This document shows, one piece after another, positions 16,974-24,357 of a stretch of DNA of 64,000 bases (within the stretch, counting starts at the first letter, position 1; the number at the start of each line of letters is the position of its first letter). Source of the stretch: Streptomyces sp. STR69. Lineage in GTDB: Bacteria > Actinomycetota > Actinomycetes > Streptomycetales > Streptomycetaceae. The position numbers and the translations under genes are program-made. Location of the stretch: positions 124,001 through 188,000 of the forward strand of contig NZ_JALJRY010000014.1 of the NCBI RefSeq assembly GCF_024519455.1, written 5' to 3'. The notes under the pieces are model-generated. The model was not told the origin of the DNA and did no database searches. It was given only the letters and a program-made list of their open reading frames with translations.

Positions 16974-17020
16974 CTCACCCGTCAATATCCCGTCGAACGG
17001 AACCGCACGGAGACCCCCCG

Positions 17021-17416
17021 ATGAGCCGTATCGCCCTGGTCACCCTCGTCGTCGACGACTACGACGAGGCGATCCGCTTCTACACCGAAGCCCTGGGCTT
17101 CCGGCTCGTCGAGGACGAGGCCCGCCCCGACGGCTCCCGCTGGGTCGTCGTGGCGCCGCCCGGCGCCGACGGACCCGGTACCGGCCTGCTGCTCGCCCGC
17201 GCCAAGGGCGAGGACCAGCGCGGCCGGATCGGTGACCAGACCGGCGGGCGCGTCGGGTTCTTCCTGCACACCGACGACTTCGCCCGCGACCACGCACGGA
17301 TGCTCGCCGCGGGCGTGACCTTCCTGGAGGAACCGCGCCACGAGCCGTACGGCTCGGTCGCCGTTTTCCAGGACCTGTACGGCAACCGCTGGGACCTGCT
17401 CCAGCCCGCCGCCTGA
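17021..17416 (+). CDS. VOC-superfamily (glyoxalase-like) protein
   Basis: 131 residues in two beta-alpha-beta-beta-beta units: IALVTLVVDDYDEAIRFYT and GFFLHTDDFARDHARMLAA, ending GSVAVFQDLYGNRWDLLQ. Candidate metal ligands are Glu and His residues within these units, but they are incomplete for a glyoxalase I (His/Gln-Glu-His-Glu), so it may be a dioxygenase-like, resistance-type or binding protein. Cytoplasmic. It is followed 51 bases later by adenosine deaminase on the same strand, so cotranscription is possible but not required. Confidence 0.85.
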   Translation: MSRIALVTLVVDDYDEAIRFYTEALGFRLVEDEARPDGSRWVVVAPPGADGPGTGLLLARAKGEDQRGRIGDQTGGRVGFFLHTDDFARDHARMLAAGVTFLEEPRHEPYGSVAVFQDLYGNRWDLLQPAA

Positions 17417-17467
17417 ACTCCGGTACCGCCCGACCCCGCTCACCGAACGACCGAGGAACGACCGCAC

Positions 17468-18538
17468 ATGTCATCTACGCGCATAGACGCCGACACCCTC
17501 CGCCGGCTCCCCAAGGCCGTGCTGCACGACCACCTCGACGGCGGCCTGCGCCCCGCCACCGTGGTGGAGCTCGCGGAGACGGTCGGGCACACTCTGCCCA
17601 CCACCGACCCGGACGAGCTCGCCGCCTGGTACTTCGACGCCGCCAACTCCGGAGACCTGGTGCGCTACATCGCCACCTTCGAGCACACGCTCGCCGTGCT
17701 GCAGAACCGCGAGGGCCTGCTGCGCGTCGCCGAGGAGTACGTCCTGGACCTGGCCGCCGACGGTGTCGTCTACGGCGAGGTGCGCTACGCCCCCGAGCTG
17801 AACACCAACGGCGGGCTCACGATGAGCGAGGTCGTCGAGACCGTCCAGGAGGGGCTCGCGGCCGGAATGGCCAAGGCCGCGGCAGCCGGAACCCCGGTCC
17901 AGGTGCGGACGCTGCTGTGCGGGATGCGGATGTTCGATCGGGTCGCCGAGGCGGCCGACCTCGCGGTGGCCTTCCGGGACGCCGGTGTCGTCGGCTTCGA
18001 CATCGCCGGTGCCGAGGACGGCTTCCCGCCCGCCGACCACCTCGCCGCGTTCGAGCACCTGCGCCGCGAGAGCGTCCCGTTCACCATCCACGCCGGCGAG
18101 GCGCACGGCCTGCCCAGCATCCACCAGGCCCTCCAGGTGTGCGGCGCCCAGCGCATCGGCCACGGCGTCCGCATCACCGAGGACATCGTCGACGGCAAGC
18201 TCGGCCGCCTCGCGGGCTGGGTCCGGGACCGCCGTATCGCCCTGGAGATGTGCCCGACCTCCAACCTCCAGACGGGCGCGGCCGGTTCGATCGCCGAGCA
18301 CCCGATCACCGCCCTGAAGGACCTGGGCTTCCGCGTCACCCTCAACACCGACAACCGACTGGTGTCCGGTACGACGATGACGCGCGAGATGTCCCTCCTG
18401 GTCGAGGAGGCGGGCTGGACGGTCGAGGACCTGCGCACGGTCACGGTGAACGCCCTCAAGAGCGCGTTCATCCCGTACGACGAGCGCAAGGCCCTCATCG
18501 AGGACGTCGTCCTGCCGGGTTACGCCTCCGCGCTCTGA
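17468..18538 (+). CDS. add: Adenosine deaminase
   Basis: 356 residues. Converts adenosine (and deoxyadenosine) to inosine plus ammonia in purine salvage, in the cytoplasm. The metal and catalytic signatures are present: VLHDHLDGGLRP (two zinc His; KxELHxHLDG in other members), SVPFTIHAGEAHG (His and catalytic Glu), RIGHGVRITED (His) and VTLNTDNRLVSGT (zinc Asp of the NTDD/NTDN motif). Full length for the family. The ATG follows GAGGAACGACCGCAC. Its last 19 bases overlap the convergent DinB-like gene. Streptomycetes often carry two add-like genes; which paralogue this is cannot be told. Confidence 0.94.
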   Translation: MSSTRIDADTLRRLPKAVLHDHLDGGLRPATVVELAETVGHTLPTTDPDELAAWYFDAANSGDLVRYIATFEHTLAVLQNREGLLRVAEEYVLDLAADGVVYGEVRYAPELNTNGGLTMSEVVETVQEGLAAGMAKAAAAGTPVQVRTLLCGMRMFDRVAEAADLAVAFRDAGVVGFDIAGAEDGFPPADHLAAFEHLRRESVPFTIHAGEAHGLPSIHQALQVCGAQRIGHGVRITEDIVDGKLGRLAGWVRDRRIALEMCPTSNLQTGAAGSIAEHPITALKDLGFRVTLNTDNRLVSGTTMTREMSLLVEEAGWTVEDLRTVTVNALKSAFIPYDERKALIEDVVLPGYASAL

Positions 18539-19035
18539 AGCAGCCCCCGCACATACGCGGCCTGTCCGACGTGCTCCAGATCGTCGGACAGGACGCTGAC
18601 CAGCCGTACGCCCAGGGTGACCGGCGGGTCCCAGCGCTCGTCCACGATCCGCTCGTAGTCCTCCGGGGCCAGCCCGCGCAGATACTCCAAGGTCTGCTCG
18701 TGCACGGCGTCGTAGTACCCGGTCAGCTGGCCGGCCGACTCGACGCGCACCTTGCCGACCTGGGTGGAGGTGTGGCCGTATCCGGTGTCCCGGGCCGGCA
18801 GATCGAGTCCGAAGCGCTTCTCCCAGCCCTGGGTCAGCCACACCTGGTCGAGGCCTGCGGCGTCGGCGACATGGTCGTCCTGGACTCGGGTGAGATGCCA
18901 GATCAGCCAGGCGATGGAGTTGGCGTCGGCGGCCACGCGCGCGTGCAGTTGGTCCGGTGTCAGGCCGTCGAGGGCGGCATGGACTTCTTCCTGGACGCGG
19001 CCGTAGGCGTCAATGAGGATGTCGTTGGCATGCAT
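18520..19035 (-). CDS. DinB/DUF664-type (mycothiol-transferase-like) four-helix protein
   Basis: 171 residues from ATG at 19035, preceded by GGTGGT; an ATG at 19053 is also in frame. The helical-bundle pattern of the DinB superfamily is seen: MHANDILIDAYGRVQEEVH, SIAWLIWHLTRVQDDHVAD with the first metal His, and SVLSDDLEHVGQAAYVRG with the later His ligand. Members bind a divalent metal and include mycothiol- or bacillithiol-dependent S-transferases; actinobacteria use mycothiol, so that role is plausible. The 3' end overlaps adenosine deaminase by 19 bases on the opposite strand. Confidence 0.85.
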   Translation of the reverse strand: MHANDILIDAYGRVQEEVHAALDGLTPDQLHARVAADANSIAWLIWHLTRVQDDHVADAAGLDQVWLTQGWEKRFGLDLPARDTGYGHTSTQVGKVRVESAGQLTGYYDAVHEQTLEYLRGLAPEDYERIVDERWDPPVTLGVRLVSVLSDDLEHVGQAAYVRGLLQSAEA

Positions 19036-19062
19036 CCGACCACCATCGCGCATCGCCGTCGC

Positions 19063-19953
19063 TCATGCGGCCGGAGTCCCGGTTTCGAGCAGGGCCATCA
19101 GGGCGCGGGCCGCCGGACTGGTGGCCTGCGGAGGCGGCAACAGGGCCACCGTCTCGTACACCTCCTCGCCGGTTCCCTTGAGGGGCAGTGCGGTGAGGGG
19201 CTCTCGCTTGTGACGGAAGTGCTGGGGGACCACCGCGATGCCGAGGTTCTCGTCGATCAGATCGAGGAGGCTGTGCACGTCGTTGACCTCCAGCGCGACC
19301 GTCCGCCGTACGCCCGCCGCGGCGAAGACGGCGTCCGTGGTGCGGCGCGAGGCCCAGTCCGGGTGGAAGTCGACGAAGACCTCGCCGCCGAGGTCGTCCG
19401 GAGTGACCGCCGCGCCGATCCGGGCGAGCCGGTGGCTGGGATGGCACAGCACGGTCATCGGCTCGCTGGTGAGCGAGACCGAGCGCAGCTGGTCGGTGTC
19501 CGCCTGGGTCCGGTAGGCGAAGGCCAGGTCGAGGCGCCCGGCCGCGACCTCCTCCGCCAGCGCCCCGGAACCCGCCTGCCGCAGCCGGATCTCCACGTCG
19601 GGATGCCGGCGCCGGAACGCGGCGAGCAACCCCGCCACATGCACCCCTGCGATGCACTGCTCGGTGCCCAGGGAGAGCGTGCCGCGCAGCACGCCCTGCA
19701 CCGCGGCCACCGCCTCGTGCGCCGAGCGCACCTGCGCCAGGATCCGTTCCGCCTCCCCGAGCAGCGCCCGGCCGGCCTCCGTGAGCGTGACCCGGCGGGT
19801 GGTGCGGACGAACAGCGGGGTCTGCAACTCCCGCTCCAGGGCACGGATCGACGCCGACAGACCGGACTGGGACACCATCAACCGCTCCGCCGCCCGGGTG
19901 AAGTGGTGGTCCTCGGCGACGGCGATGAAATGCTGAAGATGACGCAGCTCCAT
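19063..19953 (-). CDS. LysR-family transcriptional regulator
   Basis: 296 residues from ATG at 19953 (MELRHLQHF is the classical LysR start); a longer open frame to 20091 is not needed. The N-terminal winged HTH is HLQHFIAVAEDHHFTRAAE, then SQSGLSASIRALERELQTP and LFVRTTRRVTLTEAGRALL. The C-terminal ligand-binding domain begins at about residue 90 (GTLSLGTEQCIAGVHVAGL). It is divergent from the aldo/keto reductase at 20079 (125-base gap), the usual layout when a LysR protein controls its neighbour. The ligand is unknown. Confidence 0.92.
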   Translation of the reverse strand: MELRHLQHFIAVAEDHHFTRAAERLMVSQSGLSASIRALERELQTPLFVRTTRRVTLTEAGRALLGEAERILAQVRSAHEAVAAVQGVLRGTLSLGTEQCIAGVHVAGLLAAFRRRHPDVEIRLRQAGSGALAEEVAAGRLDLAFAYRTQADTDQLRSVSLTSEPMTVLCHPSHRLARIGAAVTPDDLGGEVFVDFHPDWASRRTTDAVFAAAGVRRTVALEVNDVHSLLDLIDENLGIAVVPQHFRHKREPLTALPLKGTGEEVYETVALLPPPQATSPAARALMALLETGTPAA

Positions 19954-20078
19954 GATTGAGAAGCGTAGCCGCTGAATTCCATCGGATTCTTCTGTTGGAC
20001 CACTGCCCGCAGGTCGGACAGAGTGGGCGACGGTTACCTGGAACCGGTATCCCGTGTGCCAACCCCTCTGGAGTCGCG

Positions 20079-21071
20079 TTGTACACCGCACACCCCGACC
20101 GCTACACGGACCTGCCCTACCGGCGCACCGGACGCAGCGGTCTGAAGCTCCCCGCGATCTCGCTCGGCCTGTGGCACAACTTCGGGCCCGACCGCCCGGT
20201 CGACACGCAGCGCGCGATCCTGCGCCGCGCCTTCGACCTCGGCGTCACCCACTTCGACCTGGCGAACAACTACGGCCCGCCCCCCGGCGCCGCCGAGTCC
20301 GCCCTCGGCGAGGCGCTGAAGGCGGACTTCGGGGCGTACCGCGACGAGCTGGTGATCTCCACCAAGGCCGGCTATCTGATGTGGCCCGGCCCCTACGGCG
20401 AGTGGGGTTCGCGCAAGTACCTGCTGTCCTCGCTCGACCAGAGCCTCACGCGTATGGGCCTGGACTACGTCGACGTTTTCTACTCGCACCGCCCCGACCC
20501 GGAGACTCCCCTTGAGGAGACGATGGGCGCCCTGCACTCGGCGGTCCAGCAGGGCAAGGCGCTCTACGTCGGCATCTCCAACTACTCGGCGGAGCAGACC
20601 AGGGAGGCCGCCCGCATCCTCGGCGAGCTGGGCACCCCGCTGCTCATCCACCAGCCGCGCTACTCGATGCTCGACCGCCGCCCCGAGGACGAGGGGCTGC
20701 TCGACGCCCTCGACCAGTTGCAGGTCGGCTCCATCGTGTTCTCCCCGCTGGAGCAGGGGCTGCTCAGCTCCCGCTACCTCGACGGCATCCCGGAGGGTTC
20801 CCGGGCGGCGAGCGACAGCCCGTTCCTGAACTCGGACGCGGTCACCGAGGACCTGGTCGGTCAGCTGCGCGCCCTCGACGACATCGCCAAGGGACGCGGT
20901 CAGACCCTCGCCCAGCTGGCCCTGGCGTGGGTGCTGCGCGGCGGGCGGGTCACCTCGGCCCTGGTCGGTGCGAGCAGCCCGCAGCAGATCGAGGACAGCG
21001 TCGCGGCCACCCGCAACCTGGACTTCGACGCCGACGAACTGGCCCGCATCGACGCGATCGTCAGGCCGTAG
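20079..21071 (+). CDS. Aldo/keto reductase, YghZ/KCNAB-like (L-glyceraldehyde 3-phosphate reductase type)
   Basis: 330 residues from TTG at 20079, chosen because GGAG lies 5 bases upstream; no nearby in-frame ATG or GTG fits. It opens YTDLPYRRTGRSGLKLPAI, followed by THFDLANNYGPPPGAAES (catalytic Asp, Tyr), VISTKAGYLMWPGPYGEWG (Lys), and DYVDVFYSHRPDPETPLEE (catalytic His). NADPH-binding residues occur in SALVGASSPQQIEDSV. The YGPPPGAAE and GPYGEWGSRKYL segments define the YghZ group, which reduces glyceraldehyde 3-phosphate and methylglyoxal-like aldehydes. Probably regulated by the divergent LysR protein. Confidence 0.92.
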   Translation: MYTAHPDRYTDLPYRRTGRSGLKLPAISLGLWHNFGPDRPVDTQRAILRRAFDLGVTHFDLANNYGPPPGAAESALGEALKADFGAYRDELVISTKAGYLMWPGPYGEWGSRKYLLSSLDQSLTRMGLDYVDVFYSHRPDPETPLEETMGALHSAVQQGKALYVGISNYSAEQTREAARILGELGTPLLIHQPRYSMLDRRPEDEGLLDALDQLQVGSIVFSPLEQGLLSSRYLDGIPEGSRAASDSPFLNSDAVTEDLVGQLRALDDIAKGRGQTLAQLALAWVLRGGRVTSALVGASSPQQIEDSVAATRNLDFDADELARIDAIVRP

Positions 21072-21075
21072 GCGG

Positions 21076-22062
21076 TTACGCGACAAGCCGCTCGCTGACC
21101 TCCCAGAGACGGGTCGCCGCCTCCGGGTCCACGGCGCGGGGGAGCACCCCCGGGATCGTGTCCCCGGTGGCCCAGGCGGCCTCGTTCTCGGGGGTCACCA
21201 GCGGGGTGATGTCGACGTTCTCGCAGTAGACCCCGCCGAGACCGTCGAGCCGCGGGCTGGTCGCGCACCAGACGGAGGTGGCCGCGCCCTGCTGCACGGT
21301 CTTCATCTGGCGTTCCGGGTCGCGGATCGGCTCGCCCGCGCTGTCGAGCGCGCCCGCGGCCCGGAGCATCGCCGGGTCGATGTGCTTGACCAGCCCGGTG
21401 TCGATGATCAGGCCCGGGTGCACGGCGAAGGCACGGATGCCGAGCTCCTTGCCGCGCCGGTCCGCCTCGACGGCGAAGAGGGCGTTGGCCGTCTTCGCCT
21501 GGCCGTAGGCGAGGAACGGCTCGTAGGTCCGGTGCTCGAAGTTCAGGTCGTCGAAGTCGACGCCGGCGAAGCGGATGCCCCGCGAGGAGAGGACGACGAC
21601 CCGCGCGCCCTTCGCCGCTACCAGAGCCGGCCACAGCCGGGTGGTGAGCTGGAAGTGCCCCAGGTGGTTGATGGCGAACTGGGCCTCGTAGCCGCGCGCG
21701 TCCCGCGCCAGCGGGGTCGCCATGATCCCGGCGTTGTTGACCAGGAGGTGCAGCGGGCGCCCGGAGGCGAGGAACTTCTCCGCGAAGGTGTCGATGGACG
21801 CCGGGTCCAGCAGGTCCAGGTACTCGACCTCGGCTCCGGGGACGGCCTGCAGCGCCGTCCGCGCCCGCTCCACGTCCCTCGCCGGTACGACGATGTCGGC
21901 GCCGGCGGCGCGCAGCACCCGGGCCGTCTCCAGACCGATCCCGGAGTAGCCGCCCGTGACGATCGCGACCTCGCCGGTGAGGTCGATGCCCTTGATCACC
22001 TCCTCGGCGGTGGACGCGGCGCCGAAGCCGGAGTTCAGGGGCTGCTGTGCGGTGGTGGTCAT
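21076..22062 (-). CDS. Short-chain dehydrogenase/reductase
   Basis: 328 residues from ATG at 22062, with AAGGAG 9 bases upstream. The cofactor motif TGGYSGIGLETARVLRAAG, the NNAGIMATPL segment, the catalytic Ser in VVVLSSRGI and Tyr-x3-Lys in FLAYGQAKTANALFAVEA are all intact. The arrangement resembles retinol dehydrogenase/WW-oxidoreductase-like SDRs common in streptomycetes. NAD(P)-dependent, cytoplasmic; substrate unknown. It is divergent from an AraC regulator whose promoter region it shares, and convergent with the YghZ-like reductase (4-base gap). Confidence 0.9.
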   Translation of the reverse strand: MTTTAQQPLNSGFGAASTAEEVIKGIDLTGEVAIVTGGYSGIGLETARVLRAAGADIVVPARDVERARTALQAVPGAEVEYLDLLDPASIDTFAEKFLASGRPLHLLVNNAGIMATPLARDARGYEAQFAINHLGHFQLTTRLWPALVAAKGARVVVLSSRGIRFAGVDFDDLNFEHRTYEPFLAYGQAKTANALFAVEADRRGKELGIRAFAVHPGLIIDTGLVKHIDPAMLRAAGALDSAGEPIRDPERQMKTVQQGAATSVWCATSPRLDGLGGVYCENVDITPLVTPENEAAWATGDTIPGVLPRAVDPEAATRLWEVSERLVA

Positions 22063-22128
22063 GTCTGCGCTCTCCTTGTCAGCTTGAGCTGGTGAGACCA
22101 CCGTAGGTCGACCGATCCGTACGATGAA

Positions 22129-22151
22129 TACTTGAGAATCCGCATTACTTG
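22129..22151. promoter_or_regulatory. Paired TACTTG direct repeats in divergent SDR/AraC promoter region
   Basis: TACTTG occurs at 22129-22134 and 22146-22151, 17 bases apart (ATACTTGAG and TTACTTGCG). Direct repeats spaced near two helical turns are typical AraC-family half sites, and this is the only gap between the SDR and the AraC gene. Confidence 0.45.
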
Positions 22152-22166
22152 CGTGATAGTTCGAGC

Positions 22167-23093
22167 GTGACCGCGGATCCCCTGTCCGACGCCCTCGCTG
22201 TCGCCGATGCCCGCAGTGTGTTCTCCGGCGGGTTCACGGCCGGCGGCGACTGGGCCATCCAGCTGCGCGGGCGCGACCGGCTGAAGGTGAACGCCGTGCT
22301 TCAGGGCGGCTGCCTGCTGGTCCGGGACGGCGGCGAACCGCTGCGGCTCGCCGAGGGTGACGTCGTGATCTCCGACGGCGGACAGCCGTACACGCTGTGC
22401 AGCCGGCCCGGTGTCGAGCCGACCGACTCCGACGACGTCGTCATGGACCCGGAGACCCGGATGGGCCGCCTTGGGCAGGGGGATGCGGTGGACGTCGCCT
22501 GCGTGTCCGGGCACATCGACCTGAGCCGTGATCGCGGCGACCTGCTGCGCCGGGCGCTGCCTGAGCTGGTGCACGTCCGGGCCGACTCGCCCGAGGCGGG
22601 TGTACTGCGGTGGCTCATCGGGCAGTTGGCGGCCGAGATGCGGACGCGCAGGGCCGGGGTGGAGTTCGTCTCGGCGCACCTCGCGCAGCTGATGTTCGTT
22701 CAGGTGCTGCGAGTGTGCCTGGCCGAGGCGGACGGGCTGCCGCCCGGCTGGCTGCGCGCCCTCGCCGACGAACGGCTCGCCCCCGCCCTGCGCCTGATGC
22801 ACGGCGACCCGGCCCACCCCTGGCAGTTGGAGGAGCTGGCCCGGGCGGCGGCGATGTCCCGCACCACGTTCGCCGTACGGTTCAAGGAGGCGGCCGGAGT
22901 GCCGCCCCTGACGTATCTGCTGAACTGGCGCATGAACCTGGCCGCCCGGGCCCTCCGCCAGGACACCGCCCCGGTCGGCGCGCTCGCCCGGTCCGTCGGC
23001 TACACCTCCGAGAGCGCCTTCAGCAACGCCTTCAAGCGCGCGGTCGGGGTGGCGCCGAGGCGGTACCGCGAAGAGGCCCTGGCCGGCAGCTGA
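22167..23093 (+). CDS. AraC-family regulator with cupin_6-type N-terminal domain
   Basis: 308 residues from GTG at 22167 (TTG at 22149 is in frame but sits in the putative operator). Residues about 10-110 form the AraC-type cupin that binds a ligand (ADARSVFSGGFTAGGDWAI, LRLAEGDVVISDGGQPYTL). The C-terminal pair of HTH motifs is LARAAAMSRTTFAVRFKEA and ARSVGYTSESAFSNAFKRA, ending VAPRRYREE. This is the layout of regulators placed beside SDR or alkane/aldehyde oxidation genes. It probably controls the divergent SDR gene. No ribosome site is obvious, so the message may be leaderless. Confidence 0.92.
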   Translation: MTADPLSDALAVADARSVFSGGFTAGGDWAIQLRGRDRLKVNAVLQGGCLLVRDGGEPLRLAEGDVVISDGGQPYTLCSRPGVEPTDSDDVVMDPETRMGRLGQGDAVDVACVSGHIDLSRDRGDLLRRALPELVHVRADSPEAGVLRWLIGQLAAEMRTRRAGVEFVSAHLAQLMFVQVLRVCLAEADGLPPGWLRALADERLAPALRLMHGDPAHPWQLEELARAAAMSRTTFAVRFKEAAGVPPLTYLLNWRMNLAARALRQDTAPVGALARSVGYTSESAFSNAFKRAVGVAPRRYREEALAGS

Positions 23094-23114
23094 GCCGCTC
23101 TTGGAGCCGTAGGG

Positions 23115-23504
23115 TCACCCGGTCGCCCCGGCCGGCACCCGGTCCAGGAAACCGAGCACGGAGCGGATACGGCCGTCCGCGTCCAGCGTGATCACGTCGA
23201 AGCCGGCGACGGGCGCCGAGCCGTCGCTCTCGCTCACCAGTTCCCACGCGAACCGCGCGGTGTCGTGGTGCCCGTCCACCGTCCCGAGGGGACGGAAGGC
23301 GAACCCCGGGAACTGCGCGTGCGCCCCGGCGATCAGTCCGGCGATCTCCGTGTGGCCGGTGACTGCCGCCAATGGGTCGGTATAAGTACCCTCGACGGAC
23401 CAGGCGGTGGCCACCGCCTTCGTCAGTGCCTCCGGGTCGCCCGCGTTCCAGGCCTCGAAGTAGCGGGCGACGGCATTCTCGTATCGATCGGTGTTCTCGG
23501 ACAT
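23115..23504 (-). CDS. NTF2-like/SnoaL-fold protein
   Basis: 129 residues. The cone-shaped NTF2 fold is seen in AVARYFEAWNAGDPEALTK, the strand TAWSVEGTYTDPLAAVTGH, and DVITLDADGRIRSVLGFLD. Members are small ligand-binding proteins or isomerases/cyclases; no catalytic set can be assigned here. Cytoplasmic. ATG at 23504 follows GAGG 10 bases upstream. The gene points away from a 319-base intergenic region that contains a 17-bp dyad (23608-23624), which may be its operator. Confidence 0.82.
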   Translation of the reverse strand: MSENTDRYENAVARYFEAWNAGDPEALTKAVATAWSVEGTYTDPLAAVTGHTEIAGLIAGAHAQFPGFAFRPLGTVDGHHDTARFAWELVSESDGSAPVAGFDVITLDADGRIRSVLGFLDRVPAGATG

Positions 23505-23823
23505 GGTGAATCAGCCTCCGTCGAGGTCGTTCGTACTGGTCAGGGCCCGGATCTCGATGCGTGCCGACCCGGTGACTCCACCATGCCGGGGCCCGCGCGG
23601 AGCGTCGATTACCCCTCGGGTAATGACGGCCGGGGATCACCACAAAAGGGACCCCGAAGCTTTTCGGCCACAAGAGACTGTGAATATGCCAAGAGACTGG
23701 CCAAAAAGTCGTGGTGACAGTGTTTCAGGAGTGAACATACTCGTCTGCTAGAGCACAACTTCACGATGCGAATCCGCCATCGTGCGCACCACCTGAGCCA
23801 CCCGAGCCGCCAGCCAGAGCCGC
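23505..23823. other. 319-base gap with dyad and direct repeats; no gene seen
   Basis: No plausible coding frame is present. The right half (23640-23770) is AT-rich for this genome and probably holds promoters. ATTACCC (23608-23614) and GGGTAAT (23618-23624) form a perfect 7-bp inverted repeat with a 3-base spacer. AAGAGACTG occurs twice as a direct repeat, at 23672-23680 and 23691-23699, 19 bases apart. These flank the divergent NTF2-like gene and the TTA-containing hypothetical gene. Confidence 0.55.
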
Positions 23824-24285
23824 ATGGAAAGCGAGGCCCGACCGGCAATCGAGACACGCGACGGGGGAGTGATCGTGCACGACGAATTCCTGTGCCATGT
23901 CACCGCGTACGGTACCTGCGGCGGACAGCGCGTCGGTGTGCCCCTGGGCACATACCGTGCTCCCACACTGGCGCTCGCCCTGTGGTGGTTACGGGACCGC
24001 GCGGTGTGGATGGCCGACCGGCTCGACCCGCAGCCGGAGAACCCGCGCTTCCCCCGGGGAGCGCTGGTACCGGTCGCCGACACGGCGCCCGACGTGCCCA
24101 AGGCGTTACGTATCTGGGCCCGCGACGTCGGCCACCAGGAGCAGGTCGCCTACGAGTTGGCGGCCGGCAGGCTGGTGCAGATCGCCATCAGTGACGAGAC
24201 CACCGAGTACGAGCTGCTCGCCGAATCGGTGGACGCCCTCCGTATGCAGCGAACCGTTCCCGCACTGGTCGTCCCTGTCGCATGA
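23824..24285 (+). CDS. Hypothetical protein with two TTA (bldA) codons
   Basis: Not recognized. 153 residues from ATG at 23824; GTG at 23875 with GGGGGAG 5 bases upstream is an attractive alternative start (136 residues). The sequence is soluble, with a strand-rich first half (FLCHVTAYGTCGGQRVGVP), a Trp-containing helix (LALALWWLRDRAVWMADRL) and a later AYELAAGRLVQIAISDETT. Leu codons 56 (23989-23991) and 95 (24106-24108) are TTA, which streptomycetes translate only when the bldA tRNA is present. Expression is therefore probably developmental or late. It precedes the FHA-ABC operon by 72 bases but that operon has its own leaderless promoter. Confidence 0.75.
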   Translation: MESEARPAIETRDGGVIVHDEFLCHVTAYGTCGGQRVGVPLGTYRAPTLALALWWLRDRAVWMADRLDPQPENPRFPRGALVPVADTAPDVPKALRIWARDVGHQEQVAYELAAGRLVQIAISDETTEYELLAESVDALRMQRTVPALVVPVA

Positions 24286-24344
24286 CACGTGTCGCCCGTC
24301 GCACACCCCTGACCGCTGGCCGGGCGCCCAGGTGAACCAATCGG

Positions 24345-24350
24345 TAGAAT
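24345..24350 (+). promoter_or_regulatory. -10 element of a leaderless promoter
   Basis: TAGAAT at 24345-24350 ends 7 bases before the ATG of the FHA-ABC gene, the spacing expected when transcription starts at the initiation codon. No ribosome site exists between them. The -35 region is not obvious. Confidence 0.6.
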
Positions 24351-24357
24351 TCGGGGC

